Shown here: positions 51,954 to 60,901 of the stretch, piece by piece
Position numbering within the stretch: position 1 is the first letter of the stretch
How the letters are laid out: each line of letters opens with the position of its first letter
NCBI RefSeq assembly: GCF_900313035.1
Contig: NZ_OMPS01000001.1
Location: 219,904-283,903 of the forward strand
Direction of reading: 5' to 3'
DNA length: 64,000 nucleotides
Origin: Ruegeria sp. EL01
GTDB taxonomy: Bacteria > Pseudomonadota > Alphaproteobacteria > Rhodobacterales > Rhodobacteraceae
The notes under the pieces: generated by a model
What the model was told of the DNA's origin: nothing
The model's input: the letters and a program-made list of their open reading frames with translations, nothing else
Databases searched by the model: none
Made by a program: the position numbers and the translations under genes

Positions 51954-52781
51954 TTACCGCTGCCCCATGATTTCGAAAGTATAATCCCGTCTTACTCCTG
52001 CTGGAGGTGGTGGGAACGGGGCTGCGGCTTTTACTTGGGCAACGGCGATTTGATCCAGTCGTTTTGATCCCGAACTGCGCGCGATGCTGATTGTCTGCAA
52101 CGTCCCGCTGTCGGCCATTCGAAATGCCACCAGAGCGGCACCTCGGATATTAGCGCTCTTTCTTCGGGCGCGGATAATTTTGCGTTTTATCCGCCCCGCG
52201 TAATTGCTGGCTTCGGCATTGCCGGATGTGGTGGTGGCTTGTTTGGATGTCGTTGCCTTCGCAGCGCCTTCGGGGGTTTTCCCGGTCGCGTCGCCCTTTT
52301 TCCCGCTTTGTTTGGTGTTTCCGTTTGACTTCGCAGTTTGATTGCTTGTCTGTTTCTCCGGTTCAGGCCGTTTGATATCCTTGATCAGTGGAACCGAAGC
52401 AACATCAACCTGCGTTTTCGACGTCTCAATTTCTTGAGGCTTGAGTGGGTTCTGAGCAACTGCCTTCGTGGGTGCGGCAGTAGCGTCAGATGGGATCGGG
52501 TTGAGCGTTGGGGGCGTCGTCGCTCGCTGGTGCAAGGTTGGGCTGGCCTTGGCTTGCAACTGGTGTGGCGTGGCTGATTTCTGCCGCATGCTGGCGGGCA
52601 CAGGTGCATTGGCTCCGGCAACGAAATCTTTGAATGTGGATCCGAGCGCAGCGGCTGCTGCTGCTCCACCACCTTCGATTTCCACCGTTTCGCTGGGTGA
52701 ATAATCTATAAGCGCCAAGCTATGAGCCGCCACGGCCAATGCAACGGAAATCGCAACCACTCCGCGGGATTTTGGAATCAC
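51954..52781 (-). CDS. TonB-type energy transducer
   Basis: The 275-residue protein has an N-terminal membrane anchor (GVVAISVALAVAAHSLALID). A long Ala/Pro/Lys/Thr-rich periplasmic linker covers about residues 50-185. The C-terminal TonB domain ends in GSKRLDQIAVAQVKAAAPFP and YTFEIMGQR. It couples the proton gradient to the haem receptor encoded upstream. The start overlaps exbD-2 by 4 bp. It is the last gene of the receptor operon. Confidence 0.88.
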   Translation of the reverse strand: MIPKSRGVVAISVALAVAAHSLALIDYSPSETVEIEGGGAAAAAALGSTFKDFVAGANAPVPASMRQKSATPHQLQAKASPTLHQRATTPPTLNPIPSDATAAPTKAVAQNPLKPQEIETSKTQVDVASVPLIKDIKRPEPEKQTSNQTAKSNGNTKQSGKKGDATGKTPEGAAKATTSKQATTTSGNAEASNYAGRIKRKIIRARRKSANIRGAALVAFRMADSGTLQTISIARSSGSKRLDQIAVAQVKAAAPFPPPPAGVRRDYTFEIMGQR

Positions 52782-53170
52782 CGTAAACCCCTTTCCGTCA
52801 CGACATAGACTTTGCTTGCACCCAACCCACGCAAAGCGTCGCTGACTTGTTTGAGCGTAACTGCGGGCAAGGATCGGTCCGGCACGATCCGCACCGCATC
52901 AAGGGGAAGATCGATGGCAGCCCGTTCGACGTAAGCCTCAGCATTGGTCAGTTCTGCCCCGCGATATTCAAGAGTGCCATCAGCGCGAATAATTAATGCA
53001 TCAGGCGGTTCGCGCCCTTCCAGATTCTGCGTTTCAACAAGCTGAACCGATTTGCTGAGCGGCGGCGCAAGGGTTCCCGCGATCATGAAGAATATGAGCA
53101 TCAGGAACACGACATTGATAAGCGCGATTGTCGGTTCCCTACTTTGTCTGGGTTTGGATCTTAGCTGCAT
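52778..53170 (-). CDS. ExbD-like protein 2
   Basis: The 130-residue protein has a single transmembrane segment (TIALINVVFLMLIFFMIAGT) with the ExbD proton-site position occupied by Asn rather than the usual Asp. A periplasmic domain with LPAVTLKQVSDALRGLGASK follows. It overlaps both neighbours by 1-4 bp. ExbD works with ExbB and TonB. The Asn in place of the conserved Asp suggests a structural rather than proton-carrying subunit. Confidence 0.85.
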   Translation of the reverse strand: MQLRSKPRQSREPTIALINVVFLMLIFFMIAGTLAPPLSKSVQLVETQNLEGREPPDALIIRADGTLEYRGAELTNAEAYVERAAIDLPLDAVRIVPDRSLPAVTLKQVSDALRGLGASKVYVVTERGLR

Positions 53171-53541
53171 CAGCCTAATACCTGAGTGTGCAATTGTTCG
53201 ACAGGCGCCAGGACTGTGAGAAGATCGATCAATTGCTGAGAGGTCGCGTGCGGGCTTAGGCTAATGAGCGCGGTCTGGGATTTGGCAGCGCGAAGCGTCT
53301 GGGCCACCTGCGCTAAGGGCACAGGCGCGCCATCGACCAGAATTCGGTCGGCATCCAGTTTGATGAAACGGATGACTCGATCTGTTTCAGCGCCACCAAT
53401 GGCTGTCGTCGAAAACTCTATCTCGCCGAATTTCGAGAAAGTAGATGTCAGCATGAAAAACAGCAGCAGCAAAAAGATGACATCTATGAGTGATGTCATC
53501 GACAGGCGTTTGCGCCGCTTTCTTCGAACATCAAGCGCCAT
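53170..53541 (-). CDS. ExbD-like protein 1
   Basis: From the ATG at 53541 the product has 123 residues. The transmembrane segment is SMTSLIDVIFLLLLFFMLTS with the conserved proton-carrying Asp in LIDVIF. The periplasmic part includes VDGAPVPLAQVAQTLRAAKS. A longer frame from 53631 would overlap exbB heavily and lacks a signal. It overlaps the exbB 3' end by 11 bp. Confidence 0.88.
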   Translation of the reverse strand: MALDVRRKRRKRLSMTSLIDVIFLLLLFFMLTSTFSKFGEIEFSTTAIGGAETDRVIRFIKLDADRILVDGAPVPLAQVAQTLRAAKSQTALISLSPHATSQQLIDLLTVLAPVEQLHTQVLG

Positions 53542-54199
53542 GGGCCAGTGCAGTAGTTGACGCCTTATTCGTTTGTGCCGTGTCACCGGCATGGCCCGGT
53601 GCAAAGATTGTTCTGAGCGCACGGTTGGCAAAGATACGTTCGCGGTTCACGCGGGCCTCGAACCAAGTCAGGATCAGTGAGGTCGGCATCGCCACGGCCA
53701 GCCCGGCTGCTGTCGTCATAAGTGCGACCCAGATTCCGCCGGCCAGCAGCGATGGATCAACTGCGTTGCCAGCACCTTGCAGGGTCTGGAAGGCCTCGAT
53801 CATGCCCAGCACAGTGCCGAACAACCCGAGCAAGGGCGCAAGTTGCGAGACGCTATCCAACACGTTGAGACCTTGTTCCAACCGCGCAAAACGCGCCTCA
53901 GCCTCGGCATCAACCCTGTCGGACAAGGTGCGATCATCACCCGACAGAGCCATCGCAATCACGGGCACCAGATAGCTGCGGCTTTTGTTCAGATGGCTTC
54001 TGGCGGCCATGTGGTCTTGTCGATCCCATGCGTCGATGGCCATCGACAATTCGATGTGGCGCCCGACCCCGGCCGCCTTGTATTGCCAGAGTTTGTAGAT
54101 GACCAACGCAAGAGTGGCTATCGAGGCCGCGATCAGGATGGCCACAACCGGCCCTCCCAACTGCAATATCTCTATCAGTTTTTGCTGCATTTCGGTCAT
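53531..54199 (-). CDS. exbB: ExbB/TolQ-like proton channel protein
   Basis: From the ATG at 54199 the product has 222 residues. It has three hydrophobic segments: GGPVVAILIAASIATLALVI, LAPLLGLFGTVLGMIEAFQT (signature GLLGTV-type), and GIWVALMTTAAGLAVAMPTS. ExbB forms a pentamer around ExbD and drives TonB. The earlier TTG start at 54226 overlaps the preceding gene and is less likely. Confidence 0.9.
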   Translation of the reverse strand: MTEMQQKLIEILQLGGPVVAILIAASIATLALVIYKLWQYKAAGVGRHIELSMAIDAWDRQDHMAARSHLNKSRSYLVPVIAMALSGDDRTLSDRVDAEAEARFARLEQGLNVLDSVSQLAPLLGLFGTVLGMIEAFQTLQGAGNAVDPSLLAGGIWVALMTTAAGLAVAMPTSLILTWFEARVNRERIFANRALRTIFAPGHAGDTAQTNKASTTALAHGA

Positions 54200-54203
54200 G
54201 GCT

Positions 54204-54650
54204 TTATCCAAGTAATTCGGTTTCAAGACGGCTTTTGAGTGTGAGCTCGTTCATGCAGGCGTCTTTGGCGTCGGTCTGGATTTCACATTCCTGGACGCCG
54301 TTGATCAGAATCCGACTGATCTGATCGCAGGCCATGTCGTTGAACTGAAACTGCCTGACGCGAGGGCGACCTGCAGGCAGTTCTTCGAAATCCAGCAGGG
54401 TGAGCAGCGACACCTCACCTGTGTTCCCGAACAGGACAGTTTCATACACAACCCCGCTAATGTCGGCATCATGCGTGTTTTCGGCGACAAAACTTAGCAG
54501 ACAGTTTTGCCCCCTTGCCTCGGCGGCGCTGAGTTCGATGGATACGCCGCCGGCTGTGTGTATCTCTTCTGCGCTGACAAACCCTGCCCCCAAAAAAGGG
54601 AGCAGGGTCAGCAGGACCACGCTGGCATTTGTTGTTGTCGTTATTGGCAT
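54204..54650 (-). CDS. Exported protein of unknown function in the haem operon
   Basis: The 148-residue protein has a signal peptide (VVLLTLLPFLGAGFVSAEE, cut near residue 27). The mature part has four cysteines, in GQNCLLSF, FNDMACDQI, VQECEIQ and KDACMNEL, which could form two disulfides. I do not recognise a family. It sits between the receptor gene (21 bp downstream of it) and exbB (5 bp upstream), so a role in periplasmic haem handling or receptor function is a reasonable guess only. Confidence 0.7.
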   Translation of the reverse strand: MPITTTTNASVVLLTLLPFLGAGFVSAEEIHTAGGVSIELSAAEARGQNCLLSFVAENTHDADISGVVYETVLFGNTGEVSLLTLLDFEELPAGRPRVRQFQFNDMACDQISRILINGVQECEIQTDAKDACMNELTLKSRLETELLG

Positions 54651-54670
54651 AACGGGTCCTTTCGTCTGGA

Positions 54671-56701
54671 TCAGAAGGTTTTGGCCAGGGACAGCTTGAA
54701 GTTTCGGCCCGATGAGTTGCGGGTCGAAAGGTTCGGGCGATAGTTCTTGTCAAAGATGTTCTCGATGCCGGCGCGCACCTCAAAGCCTTCAAACACGCCC
54801 TCTTGTGGCAGGTAGGTTGCGCGCAGGGCGTTCACGCCGTATCCTGCGGTGGCGGCACCTCTCGAGTCTGTTCCGGACCGAGCGCCGAAGATTTCCCAAC
54901 TGACATCCAGTGTCTCGCCGAACCGCTTGCCCAGCGTAAGGCGCGCAGAGTCTGACGGTTCATTCCGCCAGCGCGATTCAACGCCGGTTGAGCTGGTTTC
55001 CGTTCCGGTCACGATGTTCGAGTTGAAATCAACGTAAAACCCGCCAGCGTTGGCGTATGACGCTTCGATCTCGACACCTTTTGTTACCACTTCGGACAGC
55101 GGTCTAGACGGCCTGCCGGATACGTAGGATGTTATATCCCACAAGGTTGTCTCATAAAAATTGACCTTGGCTCGGACTACGTCGCCTTCGGCAATCACAT
55201 CACCACGATTGTATGAAAAACCTGCTTCCCATGTTCGGGATTTCTCTGGCTGCGTCATATAGAGCGGTGTACCGAGATCATCGATAATCGGCAGGCTTTC
55301 TGTGTAGGCACCACCGCCAAAGATCGCAAAGCCGCTGTTAAATTCATACCGCGCCGACAGCCCGCCCATAAGCGCGTTGTTGTCATAGCTTTCGTTGAAC
55401 GGAGCCGCCGTGTCATCGTCACCTTTGATGTCCTGTGTTTCGTATCGCACCGCGGGTGTGATTGTCAGTTGGTCACCGATCTGAACATCATCGACGGCGA
55501 ACACGGAAATGCGACGGTCGGTTCCGCCTGGTGCTGATGCGGCGTCCAACCGTTCGCGATTGATGAATTCAATGCCAGCCCGCAGATCATGCGAGGCAAT
55601 TCCGGTCTGGAAGTAGGACGTGTTCTTGATCGTCAGCTTTGTTGTTTCATAGTTATGTGTGGCATCCGCCAGGGCCCGAATCCGGGGAAAAAACGGCGTT
55701 CCTTCAAGGCTGGAAGATCCAGGGACATAGGCGCTTTTGATTGACTGCTCTGAATAGCTGAGGTTGACATCCAGATCGATCAGATCATTTTCGACCGGCT
55801 GGTATTGGAACCGCAGTATCCCTATTTGTGTTTCGATATCGCGATCCACGTTCCCAAAGGAGTCCGCCGTGGTGCTAAACGAGTCGTAAGGTACGTCACG
55901 TTCCTCTGATGTGGACCTGTTCCAGGATGCCGTGATTGCGTGTTCGAGATTATCGCCGAAGCTGTATTTACCCTTGGCCAGCACCGAAGGCAGCGTGAAT
56001 GAGCTGTTCCCAATGGTGTCGCCATCGCCGTCTTTCTGATCGCCCTGATCCCGGTAGGTGTAGTTGAACAGGAATTCAGTTTGCGTATTCGGTTGCCATG
56101 CCAGAATGGATGACGACGCAAACCCATTGCCGTTCGAATACCCTTCAAGCGTCTGACGGAAACGGAAACCGGGCTCTCCACCCGTTAAATCCGACGCGTC
56201 CTTAGTTTCCAGTTGAACGACACCACCGACAACCCCAGACCCATATTCAAATGATCCAACGGTGCCACGGACGACTGAGACGCTTTTGTACAGCTGGGGG
56301 TCCGTAAAAAGCTGGTTGCCGATCCGATACAGCTCTTCCGCGCCTGTCGTCGCACCATCGACCAGGATCAGAACTTTCTGATCGGTTCCGAACGTACTGT
56401 TTGCGCCGAAACCGCGAATGTTGATGCCTGACCCTTGGGGGGTGGAGCCGTTCACCAGACTTACGCCCGGAACCGAGTCGATCAGTTCCGCTACGGTGTT
56501 GGCCTGCCGTTCATTGATTTCTTCCTGATCGATATTTGTGACGGGCACAGCGGTATCCGTCTGGATTTCCCGTTTGCTTTCCCCAAGAACAAGGGTGCCA
56601 AGGAAACCGTCATCCTGTTCTTGCGCCCAGCCGCCAGCCGCAATCATGCTGAGGCACGAAGCCGTCCCCAGCAGTATCATCTTCCGTATTTGCACACGCA
56701 T
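54671..56701 (-). CDS. TonB-dependent haem/haemoglobin-type receptor
   Basis: The 676-residue protein has a signal peptide (LLGTASCLSMIAAGGWAQEQ), a plug domain (TVAELIDSVPGVSLVNGSTP, GINIRGFGAN, KVLILVDGATTGAEE, VVRGTVGSFEYGSGVVGGVV) and a beta-barrel ending KNYRPNLSTRNSSGRNFKLS with the terminal Phe. Its place opposite hmuSTUV supports haem uptake. The FRAP/NPNL motifs of classic haem receptors are not visible, so the ligand might differ. It is the first gene of the receptor-exbBDD-tonB operon. Confidence 0.88.
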   Translation of the reverse strand: MRVQIRKMILLGTASCLSMIAAGGWAQEQDDGFLGTLVLGESKREIQTDTAVPVTNIDQEEINERQANTVAELIDSVPGVSLVNGSTPQGSGINIRGFGANSTFGTDQKVLILVDGATTGAEELYRIGNQLFTDPQLYKSVSVVRGTVGSFEYGSGVVGGVVQLETKDASDLTGGEPGFRFRQTLEGYSNGNGFASSSILAWQPNTQTEFLFNYTYRDQGDQKDGDGDTIGNSSFTLPSVLAKGKYSFGDNLEHAITASWNRSTSEERDVPYDSFSTTADSFGNVDRDIETQIGILRFQYQPVENDLIDLDVNLSYSEQSIKSAYVPGSSSLEGTPFFPRIRALADATHNYETTKLTIKNTSYFQTGIASHDLRAGIEFINRERLDAASAPGGTDRRISVFAVDDVQIGDQLTITPAVRYETQDIKGDDDTAAPFNESYDNNALMGGLSARYEFNSGFAIFGGGAYTESLPIIDDLGTPLYMTQPEKSRTWEAGFSYNRGDVIAEGDVVRAKVNFYETTLWDITSYVSGRPSRPLSEVVTKGVEIEASYANAGGFYVDFNSNIVTGTETSSTGVESRWRNEPSDSARLTLGKRFGETLDVSWEIFGARSGTDSRGAATAGYGVNALRATYLPQEGVFEGFEVRAGIENIFDKNYRPNLSTRNSSGRNFKLSLAKTF

Positions 56702-56831
56702 TTCTGTCCCTTCGAAACAGTAAGAGGACCTGAAATGCTTGCGCCGTGCTGGCTTTGGTCAGTCTGTTTTATTTTTTTTGGCATCGCCGTATGTGGCGAC
56801 TTGTGCTCGTTAATAAAGGTTACTAAAATAG

Positions 56832-56848
56832 TCAACAATTAATGTTGA
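56832..56848. promoter_or_regulatory. Palindrome between the haem receptor and hmuS
   Basis: TCAACA-ATTAA-TGTTGA is a perfect 6-5-6 palindrome in the 225-bp divergent promoter region. An A+T-rich stretch with TTAATAAAGGTTACTAAAAT lies just upstream. It is a candidate iron- or haem-responsive operator, but it does not match a site I can name with certainty. Confidence 0.5.
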
Positions 56849-56926
56849 TCGTTTGGACAACATCCGCCAGCGGGCAACCGATCAATTCGGTGGTCGGGCC
56901 AGCACCTCAGGAAAATCAACTCGAAG

Positions 56927-57994
56927 ATGGGAAAACCCATGATGAAACAGGTGCTTAAAGCCCCGGATCAAATTCGTGCAGCTTATGCGCAAAACAGCGG
57001 TATGCGAGATCGCGATCTGGCAGAATCGCTTGGACTTACGGAAGGGCAGCTGATCGCAGCCTTCGCCGGGCAAGACGTAACGCGGTTGTCGGCAAACCTT
57101 GATGATCTTTTTCCAATGCTCAACGGGCTGGGCGAGGTCATGGCATTGACGCGTAACACGTCCTGCGTAATCGAAAAGGTAGGACAATACGACAATTACC
57201 ATTCGGGCGCGCATGCTTCGATGGTGCTGACGGAAGATATTGATTTGCGCATGTTTCCCAGCCACTGGGTCCATGCCTTTGCAATCGAACGTAAAACCGA
57301 CGGCGGCGTGAAAAGGTCCCTTCAGGTCTTTGATGCCGCCGGAGATGCAGTGCACAAGATTTACCTGCGTGAGGGATCGGATCTGGATCACTGGAACCAG
57401 CTTGTCAGCGCCCTTACGTCGGAAGATCAATCGCAGGTTCTGGATGTCGAACCACGTAGTCCGACCGAGACGCCCAAGGCCAATCGGGACAAAGCCGAGA
57501 CCCTACGCGCGGAATGGGCAAAAATGACAGACACGCATCAGTTCATGCGATTGACCTCAAAGCTCAAGATGAACCGTCTGGGGGCTTATCGCATCGCCGG
57601 TGAACCGCTCGTCAAGGAACTGGCGCCAGCGGCAATATCCCAGATGTTCGAACAGGTGTGCGACAAGGAAATCGAAGTCATGGTCTTTGTTGGTAATCGC
57701 GGATGTATCGAAATCCATGGTGGTCGCGTTCAAACGCTCAAGCAGATGGGCCCATGGTTCAACGTACTTGATCCGCGTTTCAACCTGCATCTGCAAACCG
57801 ACCATATTGCAGAGGTTTGGGCCGTCACCAAACCGACGCAGCGCGGTCCCGCCGTCTCGGTCGAGGCTTTCGATGCCGAAGGCGGGCTGATCTTCCAGAT
57901 ATTTGGTCGCCGCTCGGGCGAAACCGACTATCGCCCGGCCTGGGACGAACTGGTCGCCAGGCTTGACTCCAAACCCGAGGTCGCGCTGACATGA
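56927..57994 (+). CDS. hmuS: Haem-degrading/haem-trafficking factor HmuS/HemS
   Basis: The 355-residue protein has the two similar halves of the HemS family: MALTRNTSCVIEKVGQYDNY with LFPSHWVHAFA-like RMFPSHWVHAFAIE, and EVMVFVGNRGCIEIHGGRVQ with DPRFNLHLQTDHIAEVW. It binds haem in the cytoplasm and releases iron or passes haem on. ATGs at 56939 and 56942 are also possible starts, with GGGAAA upstream. The stop overlaps hmuT by 4 bp. Confidence 0.93.
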   Translation: MGKPMMKQVLKAPDQIRAAYAQNSGMRDRDLAESLGLTEGQLIAAFAGQDVTRLSANLDDLFPMLNGLGEVMALTRNTSCVIEKVGQYDNYHSGAHASMVLTEDIDLRMFPSHWVHAFAIERKTDGGVKRSLQVFDAAGDAVHKIYLREGSDLDHWNQLVSALTSEDQSQVLDVEPRSPTETPKANRDKAETLRAEWAKMTDTHQFMRLTSKLKMNRLGAYRIAGEPLVKELAPAAISQMFEQVCDKEIEVMVFVGNRGCIEIHGGRVQTLKQMGPWFNVLDPRFNLHLQTDHIAEVWAVTKPTQRGPAVSVEAFDAEGGLIFQIFGRRSGETDYRPAWDELVARLDSKPEVALT

Positions 57995-58857
57995 ACAAGA
58001 TGCGAATGATCTGGTCTGTTCTCGCCGTCCTGCTGAGCATGCAGGCCTCGTCGGCTGAGACCGACAAACCAAAGCGTATCATCGCGATCGGCAGTTCCAT
58101 CACCGAAATCGTGTACGCCCTGGGTCAACAAGACAGACTCGTCGGCCGTGACCGGACATCGACCTACCCGGCAGAGGCGCTAGAGATGCCCGATGTCGGG
58201 TATCGGCGCGCGCTGTCGCCCGAGGGCGTTTTGTCGGTCGAACCGGACTTGATTCTCGCACTCGAAGGCTCCGGTCCGCCAGACGCGATTGCGGTTCTGC
58301 AAGAGGCGGGCGTGCAATATGTCACGATCAACGACGAATTCTCTCTGGATGGCGTGATCGATAAAATCCAAATAGTTGGTACTATTCTAGGTGTTGATGA
58401 CGCTGCAACGGAATTGGCAGCGCAAACCAAGCACCAGCTCAGTCAGGCTCAAACGGCGGCGTATAATGCGGCTGGGTCCGATCCGAAGCGGGTCTTGTTC
58501 ATCCTGTCCGCACAAGACAATCGGATCACGGTCGGCGGTGTTGATACCCACGCAGATAGCATCATTCGACTAGCAGGTGGCGTGAATGCCGCCGACAGCG
58601 TGTCGGGTTACAAGCCAATGACTCCCGAAGCGCTGGCGTTAGCCGCGCCGGATGTCATCCTCATGATGGATCGGCGGGGCAATCATGACACGGAGGGTCA
58701 CGATTTGTTTTCGCTGCCCGCTGTCAAGCTGACCCCAGCTGGCCGGAACAAGAGGCTTATCCGCATGCAAGGTGCTTTCTTGCTCGGGTTTGGGCCTAGA
58801 ACTGCCAGTGCCATTTCTGATCTGTCAGCGGCCCTTCAGGATGTCGGTGATTCATGA
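57991..58857 (+). CDS. hmuT: Haem ABC transporter periplasmic binding protein
   Basis: The 288-residue protein has a signal peptide (MIWSVLAVLLSMQASSAE) and the cluster-9 binding fold. It has RIIAIGSSITEIVYALGQQD, the GRDRTSTYP segment with a likely axial Tyr, VSVEPDLILALEGSGPPDAI, and GGVNAADSVSGYKPMTPEAL. It hands haem to HmuU/HmuV. It overlaps hmuU by 4 bp. Confidence 0.93.
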   Translation: MNKMRMIWSVLAVLLSMQASSAETDKPKRIIAIGSSITEIVYALGQQDRLVGRDRTSTYPAEALEMPDVGYRRALSPEGVLSVEPDLILALEGSGPPDAIAVLQEAGVQYVTINDEFSLDGVIDKIQIVGTILGVDDAATELAAQTKHQLSQAQTAAYNAAGSDPKRVLFILSAQDNRITVGGVDTHADSIIRLAGGVNAADSVSGYKPMTPEALALAAPDVILMMDRRGNHDTEGHDLFSLPAVKLTPAGRNKRLIRMQGAFLLGFGPRTASAISDLSAALQDVGDS

Positions 58858-59930
58858 CGCTGGCACTGGATCACTTGGGCGCTGAGACACCCAAACCCGA
58901 CCGGCGGGTCACAGCACGGCGGGTCACGCTGACTTTACTGGTTCTGCTTGGTCTGACCAGCGGCGCCAGCGTCTCGGTCGGCGCTTCGGATGCATCTCTA
59001 AACACCGCTGTAATCGACCTGATCACCGGGCGGTCCATGTCCGACCTGAACCGGATTGTTCTTTGGGACATCCGCTTGCCCCGGCTTTCTATGGGGATTC
59101 TGGTTGGCGCCGCGTTGGCTGTGTCCGGGGTGGTCATGCAGGGGCTTTTCCGAAACCCGTTGGCGGACCCGGGGATTGTCGGCGTCAGCGCTGGCGCCGG
59201 TCTGGGCGCAATTTCGGCCATCATCCTTGGCGGCTACCTACCCACATCGATAATGGCCTGGACGGGAAATGGGTTGGTGGCCATCGCGGCCTTTCTGGGT
59301 GGCTGGGTGTCTGTCCTGATCCTGTACCGTGTCTCGACGAGACTCGGACAAACATCCGTGGCGACCATGCTGCTGGCCGGCATTGCATTGGGTGCATTGT
59401 CCGGCGCGGCATCGGGCGTCTTAGTCTACATGGCCGACGATCAACAACTGCGAGACCTGACATTCTGGGGAATGGGCTCCTTGGCGGGCGCGACCTGGGG
59501 CAAGGTCGCCTCGGCCGCACCAATCATTTTGATAGCCCTCGCCAGTACACAATTCCTTGCGCGCGCGCTCAACGGGCTGGCGATGGGAGAGGCGGTGGCC
59601 CACCACATGGGCATACCGGTTCAGCGCAGCAAAAACGTTGCCATTCTGGCGGTTGCCGGTGCCACCGGTGCCGCTGTTGCCGTGTCCGGAGGCATTGGGT
59701 TCATCGGAATTGTGGTCCCGCATTTGTTACGTCTGACGACCGGTCCAGACCATCATCGGCTTTTGATGAATTCTGCGTTGCTCGGCGCCAGCCTGTTGCT
59801 ATGCGCCGACATGATCAGCCGGATCGTGGTGACCCCGGCGGAACTGCCGATCGGGATCGTCACAGCAATTCTCGGCGCGCCAGTATTCCTTTGGATTCTG
59901 CTGCGCCGTCACGGCACGATGGGAATGTAG
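58854..59930 (+). CDS. hmuU: Haem ABC transporter permease
   Basis: The 358-residue FecCD-type permease has about ten transmembrane segments. DIRLPRLSMGILVGAALAVS, GVVMQGLFRNPLADPGIVGV, and the late GGIGFIGIVVPHLLRLTTGP loop that contacts the ATPase are typical. It overlaps hmuT by 4 bp and is followed by hmuV after 3 bp. Confidence 0.95.
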   Translation: MTLALDHLGAETPKPDRRVTARRVTLTLLVLLGLTSGASVSVGASDASLNTAVIDLITGRSMSDLNRIVLWDIRLPRLSMGILVGAALAVSGVVMQGLFRNPLADPGIVGVSAGAGLGAISAIILGGYLPTSIMAWTGNGLVAIAAFLGGWVSVLILYRVSTRLGQTSVATMLLAGIALGALSGAASGVLVYMADDQQLRDLTFWGMGSLAGATWGKVASAAPIILIALASTQFLARALNGLAMGEAVAHHMGIPVQRSKNVAILAVAGATGAAVAVSGGIGFIGIVVPHLLRLTTGPDHHRLLMNSALLGASLLLCADMISRIVVTPAELPIGIVTAILGAPVFLWILLRRHGTMGM

Positions 59931-59933
59931 GTC

Positions 59934-60722
59934 ATGCAAGGTAAGAACATCTACGTCAGTCTGGGTCGAAAGGACATTCTGCACGGTGTGAACTTCAAGG
60001 CGGAGCCCGGCCAGGTCACCGCAATCATCGGGCCCAACGGATCGGGCAAGTCGACCCTGCTAAAGGCATTGGCCGGAGAGATCGACTCGACCGGAACCGT
60101 AACCCTGAATGGCCACGACATTTCTGCACTGAAGCCCTGGCAACTGGCTGAGATGCGGGGCGTGCTGCCACAATCTACAACGGTGGCCTTTCCTTTCAAA
60201 GTTCACGAGATAGTCAGGTTAGGGCTCGCAACTGGGCTGGTCGCAAGCGATGACGGATTGACATCCAGGGCCTTAGCGCATGTCGATCTTGCCGGGTTTG
60301 AACATCGATCCTACCAGACCCTGTCTGGGGGCGAACAACAGCGCGTTCAACTTGCCCGCGTTCTGACCCAGGTCTGGGAGGCACAGCAAGCTGATCAACC
60401 CAGGTGGCTGCTGCTGGACGAACCTGTTGCCAGCCTCGACATCGCGCATCAATTTACGGTTCTTGGTATTGCCGGTGACTTCGCCGCCCGAGGGGGAGGT
60501 GTCGTGGCGGTGATGCACGATCTGAACCTCACCGCTCTATTTTCTGATTGTGTTTATGTTCTTTCGCAGGGCTCCGTCTGGGGCTCTGGCACGCCATCAG
60601 ATGTTCTCAGTAGCGACCTGATGCAGCAAGTTTACGGTATTGACTTGCCGATCAGCAAAGTTCCGACGACCCCGCTCCCGTTCGTTCTGCCACAGGCAGT
60701 GCGCAAACCCTTGGAACCCTGA
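59934..60722 (+). CDS. hmuV: Haem ABC transporter ATP-binding protein
   Basis: The 262-residue ATPase has Walker A GPNGSGKST (residues 33-41), the ABC signature TLSGGEQQRVQLARVL, Walker B RWLLLDEPVASLD, and the switch His in VVAVMHDLNLTAL. It drives haem import with HmuU. It ends the hmuSTUV operon. The 180 bp after it, up to the azoR stop, shows nothing clear. Confidence 0.95.
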   Translation: MQGKNIYVSLGRKDILHGVNFKAEPGQVTAIIGPNGSGKSTLLKALAGEIDSTGTVTLNGHDISALKPWQLAEMRGVLPQSTTVAFPFKVHEIVRLGLATGLVASDDGLTSRALAHVDLAGFEHRSYQTLSGGEQQRVQLARVLTQVWEAQQADQPRWLLLDEPVASLDIAHQFTVLGIAGDFAARGGGVVAVMHDLNLTALFSDCVYVLSQGSVWGSGTPSDVLSSDLMQQVYGIDLPISKVPTTPLPFVLPQAVRKPLEP

Positions 60723-60901
60723 GGCTCCGCTCCTGCCCAAATCCGCTTTGGAGAAGCCGCACCACAGCGTCGGTGACTGCGATCGACGTCCAGAATGGGC
60801 CGATCTGCTTGCACCGCGCAACCACTTTAGATTTCAATGATCTTTGAAACGGTACGTGTCTCGGAGTTCGGAGCCAGCCTTTGCTTCTTGGTTGATCAGA
60901 A

